DNA from: Caulobacter sp.
GTDB taxonomy: Bacteria; Pseudomonadota; Alphaproteobacteria; Caulobacterales; Caulobacteraceae
Length of the DNA: 64,000 nucleotides
Assembly: GCA_021741355.1 (NCBI GenBank)
Contig: JAIOXZ010000010.1
Coordinates: 1 to 64,000 of the forward strand
Direction of reading: 5' to 3'
Positions 1 to 8,358 of this stretch are shown piece after piece. The first letter of the stretch is position 1, and every line of letters begins with the position of its first letter. The position numbers and the translations under genes are program-made. Under the pieces are notes generated by a model. The model had not been told where the DNA came from. It did not search any database and saw nothing but the letters and a program-made list of their open reading frames with translations.

Positions 1-33
1 AACCTGCGCCGTGTCGCGGTCCTGACCGGCTGA
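1..33 (+). other. possible 3' end of an upstream gene
   Basis: The first bases can be read in one frame as about ten codons ending in TGA at 31-33. This may be the tail of a gene that begins before the window. The stretch is too short to assign a product, so this is a weak call made only from the open frame at the edge. Confidence 0.2.
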
Positions 34-133
34 CCAGGCCCGGACTCCTACCTAAACCAGCCGATCCCCGCTCACCGGGGCCCATCAAGGCCGTCTCAGA
101 CGCCGAAACCGGACACAGCGACCGTAATGCAGC

Positions 134-272
134 GGTCCCTTTATGGGGAGGGTGGACGGGCGAAGCCCGGACGGGTGGGGGAGTCAGCCGCCACTCCGAT
201 CCATCCAGCACGGCATTCCGCTTCCCCACCCTGACCGCTTCGCGGTCTGTCCCTCCCCATGAAGGGGAGGGA
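134..272. repeat. palindromic GC-rich intergenic repeat (CTCCCC family)
   Basis: Two short hairpins of the form TCCCCATGAAGGGGA face each other around a GC-rich core that contains smaller palindromes (GACGGGCGAAGCCCG and GACCGCTTCGCGGTC). The composition and layout match the elements at 15747-15863, 39789-39908 and 61418-61577. The stretch 34-313 holds nothing else that I can recognise; pepF starts directly after it. Confidence 0.6.
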
Positions 273-313
273 GGGCGTTGCGCCTCGCCTGTCCTCGCGC
301 CATATCCGCCTCC

Positions 314-2113
314 ATGAACGCCCCCGTGAAGCCGTCCGCCCTCGAGACCCCGCCGGAGTGGAGTCTCGTTGATCTCTACGAGAGCCGCACCGATCCCCGG
401 ATCGAGCTCGACCTCGCCGAAGCGAAGCGGGCCAATGACACGCTGGTCGCGATGAAGGGCCGCTTCGTCGCCGCCCGGTCCGACGCCGCCGCGCTGGGCC
501 TGCTGATCGACCAGGGGGTCAGCCTGTATGAGCAGGCCACCAACAGTCTCTGGACCGTCGGGGCCTACGCCTCGCTGGCCTCATCGACCGCGCGGGATGA
601 TCCCGAATGGTCCCGCTTCGAGGGCGACCTGCGGACCCGCGCCTCGCAGATCGGCGCCGAGAGCCTGTTCTTCACCCTCGAGCTGAACGAGCTCGAGGAC
701 GCCGAGCTCGACGCGGCGATGGCGGCGCATCTGGGCGCGGCCCGCTGGCGGTCCTGGATCCGCCGGCTGCGGCTGAGCCGGCCGCACGAGCTGTCGGCGG
801 ACCTGGAGCGGCTGCTGATCGATCGTGGACCGGCGGTGGCCAACTGGTCGCGGCTGTATGACGAGACCCTCGCCAAACTGACCGCCAAGGTCGGCCGCGA
901 GTACCTGACCCTGCCCGAGGCGCTGAACCGTCTGTCCGACCCCTCGGCGGCGCGGCGCAAACAGGCGGCCAACGGCCTGGCCGAGGCGCTTCACGACCGC
1001 ACCCCGACCATGGCGCTGGTGATGAACACCCTGGCCTTCGAAAAGCAGGTCGAGGATCGCTGGCGCAGGTACGACTACCCGGCCCAGTCGCGGCACCTGG
1101 CCAACGAGGTCGACGCCGACGCCGTCAACGCCATGGCCGAGGCGGTCACCGAGGCCTACGCCGCCACCAGCCATCGCTACTACGCCGCCAAGGCGAAGGT
1201 GATGGGCCGCAAGACCCTCGACTACTGGGACCGCAACGCCCCGCTCGATGCGGCGACGCCCCGCCAGTACGGTTGGGACGAGGCCAAGGGCGTGGTGCTG
1301 GAGAGCTTCTCGGCGCTGGCCCCGAAGTTCGCCGACCAGGCCCGGACCTTCTTCGCCAGCCCATGGATCGACGCCCGGCCGCGCCCCGGCAAGCAGTCGG
1401 GCGCCTACAGCCATCCGGTGACGGCGACGCGCCACCCGTACGTGTTCATGAACTTCATGGGCGAACGGCGGGATGTACTGACGCTCGCCCACGAACTGGG
1501 CCACGCCGTGCACCAGACCCTCTGCGCGCCGCTCGGCACCCTGCTGGCGGACACGCCGCTGACGCTGGCCGAGACGGCCTCGATCTTCGGCGAGGGGCTG
1601 GTGTTCGAGCGGCTGCTGGCCGAGGCGAGCCCCGCCGACCGCCGCGCGTTGCTGGCCGGCAAGATCGAGGACGGGCTGAACACGGTCGTCCGCCAGATCG
1701 CCTTCCACCAGTTCGAGACCCGATTCCACGACGCCCGCGCCGAGGGCGAGCTGTCGCCGGACGAGATCGGAGCCCTGTGGCTGGAGGTGATGGGCGAGAG
1801 CCTCGGTCCGGCCATCAAGCTGAACGACGGCTACGAGCACTACTGGGCCTACGTCAGCCACTTCGTGCATGCGCCGTTCTACGTCTACGCCTACGCCTTC
1901 GGCGACCTGCTGGTGCGGGCGCTGATGGAAAAGCGCCGCGAGGACCCTGCCGGCTTTGCGCCGCTCTACGAGGACCTGCTCGCCGCCGGCGGGACCAAGA
2001 CCTACGTCGAGGCCCTGGCGCCGTTCGGGCTCGATCCCCGCAAGAAGGACTTCTGGGCCGCCGGCTGCCGCGACATCGCGCGGCTGGTGGAGGAGTTCGA
2101 AGCGCTGGTCTGA
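314..2113 (+). CDS. pepF: M3 family oligoendopeptidase F
   Basis: This is a zinc oligopeptidase, probably cytoplasmic, that cleaves short peptides in protein turnover. The protein has 599 residues, normal for PepF. The metal site HELGH lies at residues 393-397, and the third zinc ligand is likely the Glu of LAETASIFGE, near residue 420. The C-terminal YEHYWAYVSHFVHAPFYVYAY region is typical of M3 peptidases. An in-frame ATG at 278 exists but lies within the repeat; the ATG at 314 (MNAPVKPS) gives a conventional N-terminus. No signal peptide is seen. The gene stands alone and is followed after 2 nt by a palindrome that may end transcription. Confidence 0.93.
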   Translation: MNAPVKPSALETPPEWSLVDLYESRTDPRIELDLAEAKRANDTLVAMKGRFVAARSDAAALGLLIDQGVSLYEQATNSLWTVGAYASLASSTARDDPEWSRFEGDLRTRASQIGAESLFFTLELNELEDAELDAAMAAHLGAARWRSWIRRLRLSRPHELSADLERLLIDRGPAVANWSRLYDETLAKLTAKVGREYLTLPEALNRLSDPSAARRKQAANGLAEALHDRTPTMALVMNTLAFEKQVEDRWRRYDYPAQSRHLANEVDADAVNAMAEAVTEAYAATSHRYYAAKAKVMGRKTLDYWDRNAPLDAATPRQYGWDEAKGVVLESFSALAPKFADQARTFFASPWIDARPRPGKQSGAYSHPVTATRHPYVFMNFMGERRDVLTLAHELGHAVHQTLCAPLGTLLADTPLTLAETASIFGEGLVFERLLAEASPADRRALLAGKIEDGLNTVVRQIAFHQFETRFHDARAEGELSPDEIGALWLEVMGESLGPAIKLNDGYEHYWAYVSHFVHAPFYVYAYAFGDLLVRALMEKRREDPAGFAPLYEDLLAAGGTKTYVEALAPFGLDPRKKDFWAAGCRDIARLVEEFEALV

Positions 2114-2115
2114 AC

Positions 2116-2144
2116 GGGGACATGTACCGAAGGTACGTGTCCCC
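2116..2144. repeat. GGGGACATGTACC palindrome, copy 1
   Basis: Near-perfect hairpin GGGGACATGTACC-gaa-GGTACGTGTCCCC immediately after the pepF stop. Related copies lie at 9043, 9092, 20896 and 53053, each directly 3' of a gene or between gene ends. There is no U-run, so it is a terminator-like repeat rather than a classic intrinsic terminator. Confidence 0.75.
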
Positions 2145-2151
2145 TACCGGC

Positions 2152-2445
2152 CTAGGCGGGCAGGGCGGAGAGGCGGAGGCCCAACGCCTTCATGACCTTC
2201 AGGACGGTGGCGAACTCCGGATTGCCGTCCTGCGACAGCGCCTTGTAGAGGCTTTCGCGGCTCAGGCCGGTGGCGCGGGCCATGTCGCTCATCCCCCGCG
2301 CCCGGGCGATGTCGCCCAGGGCGGCGGTGATGATCGCCGGGTCTCCGTCCTCCATTGCGGCGTCGAGATAGGCGGCTTGCGCCTCCTCAGCGCCGAGATG
2401 TTCGGCCGGGTCCCATGGGCGCGTGGTGATCTTGGTCATGGCCAC
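2152..2445 (-). CDS. HigA-like helix-turn-helix antitoxin
   Basis: The 97-residue protein matches the addiction-module antidote family (COG3636 type): a short N-terminal segment that should bind the toxin, then a Cro/CI-like helix-turn-helix at about residues 52-72 (MSDMARATGLSRESLYKAL). It is expected to neutralise the upstream-encoded toxin and to repress their shared promoter by binding the palindrome at 2750-2765. It starts 4 nt after the toxin stop, so the two are co-transcribed with toxin first, the usual order for this subclass. The function is inferred from family and arrangement. Confidence 0.88.
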   Translation of the reverse strand: MAMTKITTRPWDPAEHLGAEEAQAAYLDAAMEDGDPAIITAALGDIARARGMSDMARATGLSRESLYKALSQDGNPEFATVLKVMKALGLRLSALPA

Positions 2446-2449
2446 TGCG

Positions 2450-2740
2450 TCAAACCTCCTTTGCCAACGCCAATGCGGCGGCGATATCCCGCCGCTGGCT
2501 CCTTTTATCTCCGCCGCCGAGAAGGACGACCAGAAGCTCTCCGCGTCTGATGAAGTAGACGCGATACCCAGGACCGTGATCGATCCTCAGCTCGCTGACG
2601 CCCTCGCCGACTGGCTTGGCGTCACCGGTATTGCCCAGTGACAGCCGCCGGATGCGTACAAGCACGCGGGCTTGCGCTTGCAGATCTCGCAAGCTGGCGA
2701 ACCAGTCGGCGTAGGCCGCCGTCTCGCGGACCTCGATCAT
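2450..2740 (-). CDS. RelE/ParE-family toxin (addiction module killer protein)
   Basis: The 96-residue protein has the compact RelE/HigB fold signature: an N-terminal helix pair with Arg/Leu repeats, then GDAKPVGEGVSELRIDHGPGYRVYF, with the conserved Arg and Tyr of the beta-sheet active face, and a C-terminal GGDKRSQRRDI. Such toxins usually cleave mRNA at the ribosome, some act on gyrase; which applies here is not visible. It is the first gene of a two-gene operon with the HigA-like antitoxin. It starts 10 nt from a perfect 16-bp palindrome, the likely autoregulatory operator. Confidence 0.87.
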   Translation of the reverse strand: MIEVRETAAYADWFASLRDLQAQARVLVRIRRLSLGNTGDAKPVGEGVSELRIDHGPGYRVYFIRRGELLVVLLGGGDKRSQRRDIAAALALAKEV

Positions 2741-2749
2741 GCGGCATCT

Positions 2750-2765
2750 GTATCCTATAGGATAC
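2750..2765. promoter_or_regulatory. palindromic operator of the toxin-antitoxin operon
   Basis: GTATCCTATAGGATAC is a perfect 16-bp palindrome, markedly AT-richer than its surroundings, 10 nt upstream of the toxin start. Operators of HigA/RelB-type antitoxins usually look like this and overlap the promoter. Binding by the antitoxin is inferred. Confidence 0.7.
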
Positions 2766-2830
2766 GATTTCGCAAGAGCGAGAGGTTCGGCGCGCTTTCC
2801 CCCGCTTCAAACGCTTGTTAGAGTCGGGCC

Positions 2831-3304
2831 ATGTCCGACGATCTCACCGACGCCCAGACGGGCGATATTCCGCCCGGCTACAGCCTGCTCAACTGGACCC
2901 GCGGCTTCGGCCGCCAGATCGGGCCGCTCTATGAGCGCTACGAGACCGACGGCTGCACGCTCGCGTTTCGGGTCGAGGAACACCACACCAACGGCATGGC
3001 CAATTGCCACGGTGGCATGCTGATGAGCTTCGCCGACATGGCCTGGGGCCGGGTCATCTCGGTGCAGAAGTCGCATTTCTGGGTCACCGTCCGGCTGACC
3101 TGCGACTTCCTGTCGGCGGCCAAGCTGGGCGACTGGGTCGAGGGGTCTGCCGAGATGATCGGCGACGAGGATTCCGTCTACACGGTGCGCGGTCGCATCT
3201 GGTCAGGCGACCGGACGCTTATGACCGGCACCGGCGTATTCAAGGCCCTCGGGGCCCGTCCGCCCCGCAAGGGCGAGAAGGCGTTCGAGGCGGCGCATGC
3301 CTGA
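2831..3304 (+). CDS. PaaI/hotdog-fold acyl-CoA thioesterase
   Basis: The 157-residue protein carries the hotdog thioesterase core. The motif [14 protein letters not shown] at residues 60-73 holds the conserved His-Gly-Gly and the Asp on the long central helix used by PaaI-type enzymes. It probably hydrolyses an acyl- or aryl-CoA; the substrate cannot be told. It overlaps the next gene (alpha/beta hydrolase) by 8 nt, which indicates one transcript and possibly a shared pathway. The start ATG at 2831 follows directly on the leader downstream of the divergent toxin operon. Confidence 0.85.
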   Translation: MSDDLTDAQTGDIPPGYSLLNWTRGFGRQIGPLYERYETDGCTLAFRVEEHHTNGMANCHGGMLMSFADMAWGRVISVQKSHFWVTVRLTCDFLSAAKLGDWVEGSAEMIGDEDSVYTVRGRIWSGDRTLMTGTGVFKALGARPPRKGEKAFEAAHA

Positions 3305-4235
3305 CGATCAGAAGCCCTGGCCGGAGTTTCCGGCCCCGCTCGCGGCGTTCAACGGCGAGGTCCCGCCGGCCCCGGCCTGGTTCGACGCCGCCCTGGCCGA
3401 CAAACCCGAACGGTCGACCTTCGACTTCGAGGGCGCCGAGATCGAACTGCTGACCTGGGGCGAGGTCGGCAAGCCCGGGCTGCTGCTGCTGCACGGCAAC
3501 GGCGCCAGCGCAGACTGGTGGACCTTCATCGCGCCGTGGTTCGCGAAGGACTACCGGGTCGCCGCATTCAGCTGGAGCGGCATGGGCCGGTCCGACTGGC
3601 GCGAAAAATACACCGCCGAACAATTCGCCCAGGAATCGTTTGCCGCCGCCGAGGCCGCGGGGCTCTACGCCGCCGGCAAGCCGGTGTTCGTGGCCCACTC
3701 GTTCGGGGGCTTCCCGACCATGCTGGCGGCCAGCAGGTACGGCGACCGGCTGGGCGCGGTGGTGCTGGTCGATTCCATGGTTCGCCCGCCGGAGCTGGAA
3801 TGGCGCGGTCCGCCCAAGCGGGTCAGCCCCAACCGCGTCTATCCGACCCTGACCGAGGCGCTCGGCCGTTTCCGGCTTGCGCCGCCGCAGGGCTGCGAGA
3901 ACCCCTACATCGCCGACTGGATCGCCCGGAACGCGCTGAAGGAGGTCGAGGGCGGCTGGACCTGGCGATTCGACCCCTTCATGTGGTCGTCCTTCATGAT
4001 GGAGGATCGCGGCCCGCTGCTGGCCAACATCACCTGTCCGGTGGCGATGATGTGGGGCGACCGCTCGCGCCTCGCCGAGCCGCACATCCTCGACTACATG
4101 CGCGGCCTGCTGCCGCCCGGCTCGCCGCAGATCGCGATTCCGGACGCCGACCATCACGTGATGATCGACCAGCCGCTGGCGTTTGTGGGGGCTTTGAGAG
4201 GGTTGCTGGCGGGTTGGCCTGCGGCCAGGGAGTAG
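3297..4235 (+). CDS. alpha/beta hydrolase
   Basis: A 312-residue alpha/beta-fold hydrolase. It shows the oxyanion-hole segment [10 protein letters not shown] (about residues 62-71), the nucleophile elbow AHSFGG with Ser135, an acid in VVLVDS and a candidate catalytic His in [11 protein letters not shown] near the C-terminus. A cap region with many Trp residues lies in the middle. The substrate is unknown; the 8-nt overlap with the thioesterase gene suggests a joint role in acyl or aromatic ester turnover. No signal peptide. The stop codon lies inside the left arm of an inverted repeat (4228-4256). Confidence 0.85.
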   Translation: MPDDQKPWPEFPAPLAAFNGEVPPAPAWFDAALADKPERSTFDFEGAEIELLTWGEVGKPGLLLLHGNGASADWWTFIAPWFAKDYRVAAFSWSGMGRSDWREKYTAEQFAQESFAAAEAAGLYAAGKPVFVAHSFGGFPTMLAASRYGDRLGAVVLVDSMVRPPELEWRGPPKRVSPNRVYPTLTEALGRFRLAPPQGCENPYIADWIARNALKEVEGGWTWRFDPFMWSSFMMEDRGPLLANITCPVAMMWGDRSRLAEPHILDYMRGLLPPGSPQIAIPDADHHVMIDQPLAFVGALRGLLAGWPAARE

Positions 4236-4334
4236 GGAGTAGGGCGTAGGGAGTAGCAAAGGGTAGTCCCGGCGCCGGCGGCGGGAGCAGGTCGAGCTAC
4301 TCCCTACGCCCTACTCCCTAACTGCTACTCCCTA
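4228..4334. repeat. GGGAGTAGGG inverted repeat
   Basis: The left arm (4235-4256, GGGAGTAGGGCGTAGGGAGTAG with extra GGGAGTA units before it) is exactly complementary over 22 bases to 4297-4318, with a 40-nt spacer. The right side carries a further CTACTCCCTAACCC unit. The purine-rich arms can form a long hairpin at the end of the hydrolase gene; the hydrolase stop codon is embedded in it. Confidence 0.7.
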
Positions 4335-4400
4335 ACCCGCCCCCTTGAGCCAACGCCCCTCCCATAGTAATCCCGCCTCATCAGATCGCAGGAAACACCG

Positions 4401-4631
4401 ATGGCTTCCGAATATCACCGCGGCGAGATGGATATCTCCGAGCAGACGGCCACCTATCATGCCGTGATGGGCCTGACGAAGTGGGGCTCGCTGGCGCTGG
4501 CCGTGGCGCTGCTGATGCTGACGCTTTGGTTCTGCACCCCGGCCGGCTTCATCGGCGGCCTGATCCCCGGTGTGGTCCTGGCGGCCGCCGGCATCTTCTT
4601 CCTGCGCGAAAAGAAGGGCGGCGGGCACTAA
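4401..4631 (+). CDS. aa3-type cytochrome c oxidase subunit IV
   Basis: The 76-residue protein matches the short bacterial aa3 oxidase subunit IV family. An N-terminal HRGEMDISEQTATYHAVMGLTKWG segment is followed by a hydrophobic stretch at about 27-70 that forms one or two membrane segments, and a lysine-rich cytoplasmic tail. It is an accessory subunit of the terminal oxidase in the inner membrane; the main cox genes are not in the window. It lies directly upstream of the transhydrogenase operon, a bioenergetic neighbour, with 133 nt between them. Confidence 0.82.
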   Translation: MASEYHRGEMDISEQTATYHAVMGLTKWGSLALAVALLMLTLWFCTPAGFIGGLIPGVVLAAAGIFFLREKKGGGH

Positions 4632-4764
4632 AACCCGCTCCTGATGCTGCGCCGCGGCATAGTTTTTCGCACCGCACCATCGACAGGCTCGACAACGGGC
4701 AAGATCATCCCCTAAACAAGCTCTTCAGGGACGCGACTCGAAACGCGTCCGGATGGGGAGTTCC

Positions 4765-6150
4765 ATGCCAGTCATCGCCGTCACCCGCGAACGTCGAGCC
4801 GGTGAAACGCGGGTCGCCGCGACTCCCGAAACCGTCAAGAAGCTGATCGCCGCGGGCTGGACGCTGACCGTTGAAGCGGGCGCCGGAACCACGGCCTCCT
4901 TCCCCGACGCCGACTACGCCGCCGCCGGCGCGACCATCGCCAAAACCCTCAAGGACGCGCTGGCCAAGGCCGATGTGCTGTTCAAGGTGCGCGGGCCCGA
5001 GGCGGAAGAGATCGCCGCGCTGAAGCCCGGCGCCACGGTCGTCGCCACGCTCAATCCCTACCAGGACCGCGCCACGCTCGACGCGCTGGCAAAGGCCAAG
5101 GCCTCGGCCTTCGCCATGGAGTTCGTGCCCCGGATCACGCGGGCCCAGGTGATGGACGTGCTGTCGTCCCAGGCCAACCTCGCCGGCTATCGCGCCGTGA
5201 TCGAGGGCGCCGAGGCCTACGGCCGGGCCATGCCGATGATGATGACCGCCGCCGGCACCGTCGCCGCGGCCAAGGTGTTCGTCATGGGTGTCGGGGTCGC
5301 CGGCCTGCAGGCCATCGCCACCGCCCGCCGCCTGGGCGCCGTCGTGACCGCTACGGACGTGCGTCCCGCCACCAAGGAACAGGTCGAGTCGCTCGGCGCC
5401 AAGTTCCTCGCCGTCGAGGACGAGGAGTTCAAGAACGCCCAGACCGCCGGCGGCTACGCCAAGGAGATGAGCAAGGAGTACCAGGCCAAGCAGGCCGAGC
5501 TGGTCTCCAGCCACATCGCCAAGCAGGACATCGTCATCACCACGGCCCTGATCCCCGGTCGCCCGGCGCCGCGCCTGGTGACGGCCGCCCAGGTGGCCTC
5601 AATGAAGCCCGGCTCGGTGCTGGTCGACCTGGCCGTCGAGCAGGGCGGCAACGTCGAGGGCGTCAAGCTTGGCCAGAACTTCGTCACGCCGGGCGGGGTC
5701 AAGATCATGGGCATGCCCAACCTGCCCGGCCGCATCGCCGCCGACGCCTCGGCGCTCTATTCCCGCAACCTGATGGCCTTCGCCGTCCTGCTGCTCGACA
5801 AAGAAGGAAAGTTGGCCCCGGACCTGGCGGACGAGATCCTCAAGGCCGCGCTGGTCACGCACGGCGGGGCCATCGTCCACGAACAGCTGAAGACGGCCCC
5901 CGCGGCCGCGAAGGCTGCTGCTCCGGTCAAGGCCGCGCCCGCCAAACCGGCTGCGAAGGCCGCGCCCAAGACCGCCGCGAAGCCTGCTGCAAAGCCGGCC
6001 GCGAAGCCAGCCGCCGCCAAAGCTGCTCCGAAGGTCGCCGCCAAGGCGCCCGCCTCCGCCAAGGCTTCGGCGGACAAGCCCGCCAAGCCCAAGGCTCCCG
6101 CCAGACCGGCTGTGAAGCCGGCCGCCAAATCCGCCCCGAAGAAGAAGTAG
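4765..6150 (+). CDS. pntAA: NAD(P) transhydrogenase subunit alpha, part 1 (with extended Ala/Lys/Pro tail)
   Basis: This is the soluble NAD(H)-binding domain I of proton-translocating transhydrogenase, which passes hydride from NADH to NADP+. Residues 1-135 form the N-terminal PNT domain with [18 protein letters not shown]; the Rossmann motif [18 protein letters not shown] lies at 175-192. The core ends near residue 377. About 84 further residues (from nt 5896) are almost entirely Ala, Lys and Pro, histone-H1-like, and not part of the family's usual 370-390 residues. I chose the ATG at 4765 because GGGGAG precedes it by 4 nt; an ATG at 4753 is less well placed. It is the first gene of the pnt operon. 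Confidence 0.93.
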   Translation: MPVIAVTRERRAGETRVAATPETVKKLIAAGWTLTVEAGAGTTASFPDADYAAAGATIAKTLKDALAKADVLFKVRGPEAEEIAALKPGATVVATLNPYQDRATLDALAKAKASAFAMEFVPRITRAQVMDVLSSQANLAGYRAVIEGAEAYGRAMPMMMTAAGTVAAAKVFVMGVGVAGLQAIATARRLGAVVTATDVRPATKEQVESLGAKFLAVEDEEFKNAQTAGGYAKEMSKEYQAKQAELVSSHIAKQDIVITTALIPGRPAPRLVTAAQVASMKPGSVLVDLAVEQGGNVEGVKLGQNFVTPGGVKIMGMPNLPGRIAADASALYSRNLMAFAVLLLDKEGKLAPDLADEILKAALVTHGGAIVHEQLKTAPAAAKAAAPVKAAPAKPAAKAAPKTAAKPAAKPAAKPAAAKAAPKVAAKAPASAKASADKPAKPKAPARPAVKPAAKSAPKKK

Positions 6151-6161
6151 AGAGCGCGAAG

Positions 6162-6521
6162 ATGGAAACCGCCGTCGATCCCACCGTCTTCCGCCTGGCC
6201 ATCTTCGTGCTGGCCATCTTCGTCGGCTACTACGTGGTCTGGAGCGTCACGCCGGCGCTGCACACGCCGCTGATGGCCGTGACCAACGCCATCTCTTCGG
6301 TGATCATCGTCGGCGCGCTGCTCGCGGCCGCGGCCAGCGGCGCAGGCGGTGACCTCGCCGGCGGCGGGGCGATCCCCGGCAACGTCTGGATCTCCAAGGG
6401 CGCCGGCGCCCTGGCCGCCGCCTTCGCCGCGGTAAACATCTTCGGCGGCTTCCTGGTCACCCAGCGCATGCTGGCGATGTACAAAAAGAAAGAGCCCGCC
6501 AAGGGGCACGGCGCGAAATGA
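6162..6521 (+). CDS. pntAB: NAD(P) transhydrogenase subunit alpha, part 2
   Basis: The 119-residue membrane subunit supplies part of the proton-conducting domain II. Three to four hydrophobic segments are visible (about 9-30, 38-60, 78-104), with the typical [30 protein letters not shown] sequence spread over residues 24-53. It begins 11 nt after pntAA and its TGA overlaps the ATG of the next gene (ATGA), so translation is coupled. The split alpha subunit is the alphaproteobacterial form. Confidence 0.93.
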   Translation: METAVDPTVFRLAIFVLAIFVGYYVVWSVTPALHTPLMAVTNAISSVIIVGALLAAAASGAGGDLAGGGAIPGNVWISKGAGALAAAFAAVNIFGGFLVTQRMLAMYKKKEPAKGHGAK

Positions 6522-6937
6522 TCGGGAAGCTGGGCGTTGAGCGCTCTGTGCTACTGGTCGTTGCGATTGCCTGTCTGGGCGTCGGGCTGGTTTGGGAACG
6601 GCTTCCAAACCCGGAAAGCACGACCATCAACCCCCAGGGGGCGCTTTTGATCGCCGTCGGTATTCAGGTTGCGGTCATCACCGCCATCCTTTGGCTTGGA
6701 AGCGTCAATGGCCGGGGCAGGTTTGGCGCGTATTCCGCAATGCTGGCCGGTTTCGCCCTCATTTTTCTGAGCCGTCTGATTCCAGACTCCGGTTCGGTGT
6801 CCGCCGATGCCGCCGTCTATCTCGGAATGATCGCTCTGCTGTTGGTTGGCGTCATCGCCATCAATCTTGGACAGGCTTGGAACAAGCCGGACGAACCTAC
6901 GCTGACCAACCCCTCCGGGACTGGAATCTCCGCATGA
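6518..6937 (+). CDS. unknown four-helix membrane protein inside the transhydrogenase operon
   Basis: I do not recognise this 139-residue protein. It shows four hydrophobic segments (about 9-27, 41-61, 69-88, 97-117) and a short polar tail. It overlaps pntAB by 4 nt at its start and pntB by 4 nt at its end (both ATGA), so it is translationally coupled on both sides and must be made in step with the transhydrogenase. Its third-position GC is visibly lower than that of pntAB and pntB, hinting at later insertion. It could be an accessory or assembly subunit; that is inference from position only. Confidence 0.75.
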   Translation: MIGKLGVERSVLLVVAIACLGVGLVWERLPNPESTTINPQGALLIAVGIQVAVITAILWLGSVNGRGRFGAYSAMLAGFALIFLSRLIPDSGSVSADAAVYLGMIALLLVGVIAINLGQAWNKPDEPTLTNPSGTGISA

Positions 6938-8358
6938 ACGCCAACATCGCCGCCCTGCTCTACATCGCCTCGGGCGTCCTCTTCATCCTGGCGCTGCGGG
7001 GGCTGTCCAGCCCGGTGACCAGCCAGGCGGGCAACCGCAACGGCATGATCGGCATGGCCATCGCCGTGGGGGTCACGCTCGCCACACTGTGGGGCGAGAG
7101 CAAGCTCGACACCATCACGCTCGGCCTGATCGCCGGCGGCGTCGCCATCGGCGGCATCGTCGGGGCGGTGATCGCGCGCAAGGTCGCCATGACCTCGATG
7201 CCGCAGCTGGTCGCCGCCTTCCACAGCCTGGTTGGCATGGCCGCCTGCCTGGTCGCGGTCGCCGCCATCTACACGCCCGCCGCCTACGGCATCGTCGATG
7301 AGGCGACCGGCCACATTCATCTGCAGTCGCTGATCGAGCTGGCCATCGGCCTGGCCATCGGGGCGGTGACCTTCACCGGCTCGGTGATCGCCTTCGCCAA
7401 GCTGAACGGCAACATGAGCGGCGCGCCGATCCTGCTGCCCGCCCGCCACCTGCTGAACCTGGCCATTCTCGCCGGCATCGTCGCCCTGACGGTGGTGCTG
7501 ATCATGAGCGGCGGCACGGCCATCTGGGCCTTCTGGGGCATCTTCGCCCTCAGCCTGCTGATCGGCGTGACCCTGATCATCCCGATCGGCGGCGCGGACA
7601 TGCCGGTCGTGGTGTCGATGCTCAACAGCTACAGCGGCTGGGCCGCGGCGGCGCTGGGCTTCACGCTGGAAAACGTCACCCTGATCATCACCGGCGCCCT
7701 GGTCGGCAGCTCCGGCGCGATCCTCAGCTACATCATGTGCAAGGGGATGAACCGCAGCTTCATCTCGGTGATCCTCGGCGGCTTCGGCGGCGATGACGCG
7801 GCCGCGGCCGCCGCCGGTGGCAAGGTCGAGACCCGCCCCGTGAAACAGGGCAGCGCCGAGGACGCGGCCTTCATCATGAAGAACGCCTCCAAGGTGATCA
7901 TCGTCCCCGGCTACGGCATGGCCGTCAGCCAGGCGCAGCACGCCCTGCGCGAGATGGCCGACAAGCTGAAGGAAGAGGGTGTGGAGGTGAAGTACGCCAT
8001 CCACCCCGTCGCCGGCCGCATGCCGGGCCACATGAACGTGCTGCTGGCCGAGGCCAACGTCCCGTACGACGAGGTCTTCGAGCTGGAGGACATCAACGCC
8101 GAGTTCCCGACCGCCGACGTCGCCTTCGTCATCGGCGCCAACGACGTGACCAACCCGGCCGCCAAGACCGACACCACCAGCGCCATCTACGGCATGCCGA
8201 TCCTCGACGTCGAAAAGGCGCGGACCGTGCTGTTCGTGAAGCGCGGCATGTCGAGCGGCTACGCCGGCGTGGAGAACGAGCTGTTCTTCCGCGACAACAC
8301 CATGATGCTGTTCGCCGACGCCAAGAAGATGGTCGAGGGGATCGTGAAGAACCTTTAG
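6934..8358 (+). CDS. pntB: NAD(P) transhydrogenase subunit beta
   Basis: A 474-residue subunit (E. coli PntB 462). The N-terminal 270 residues hold about nine membrane helices of the proton channel, followed by the NADP(H)-binding domain III with PGYGMAVSQAQ, the HPVAGRMPGHMNVLLAEA segment and GANDVTNPAAK. The start ATG at 6934 overlaps the stop of the preceding small gene; an upstream in-frame extension to 6592 is rejected because it runs through that gene. It ends with TAG at 8356-8358, overlapping the stop of the convergent gene. Confidence 0.95.
   Translation: MNANIAALLYIASGVLFILALRGLSSPVTSQAGNRNGMIGMAIAVGVTLATLWGESKLDTITLGLIAGGVAIGGIVGAVIARKVAMTSMPQLVAAFHSLVGMAACLVAVAAIYTPAAYGIVDEATGHIHLQSLIELAIGLAIGAVTFTGSVIAFAKLNGNMSGAPILLPARHLLNLAILAGIVALTVVLIMSGGTAIWAFWGIFALSLLIGVTLIIPIGGADMPVVVSMLNSYSGWAAAALGFTLENVTLIITGALVGSSGAILSYIMCKGMNRSFISVILGGFGGDDAAAAAAGGKVETRPVKQGSAEDAAFIMKNASKVIIVPGYGMAVSQAQHALREMADKLKEEGVEVKYAIHPVAGRMPGHMNVLLAEANVPYDEVFELEDINAEFPTADVAFVIGANDVTNPAAKTDTTSAIYGMPILDVEKARTVLFVKRGMSSGYAGVENELFFRDNTMMLFADAKKMVEGIVKNL

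Noticed and set aside
6592..6933. N-terminal extension of pntB
   Set aside because: PntB homology begins at 6934; the extension is out of frame with the small membrane protein gene that occupies this stretch.
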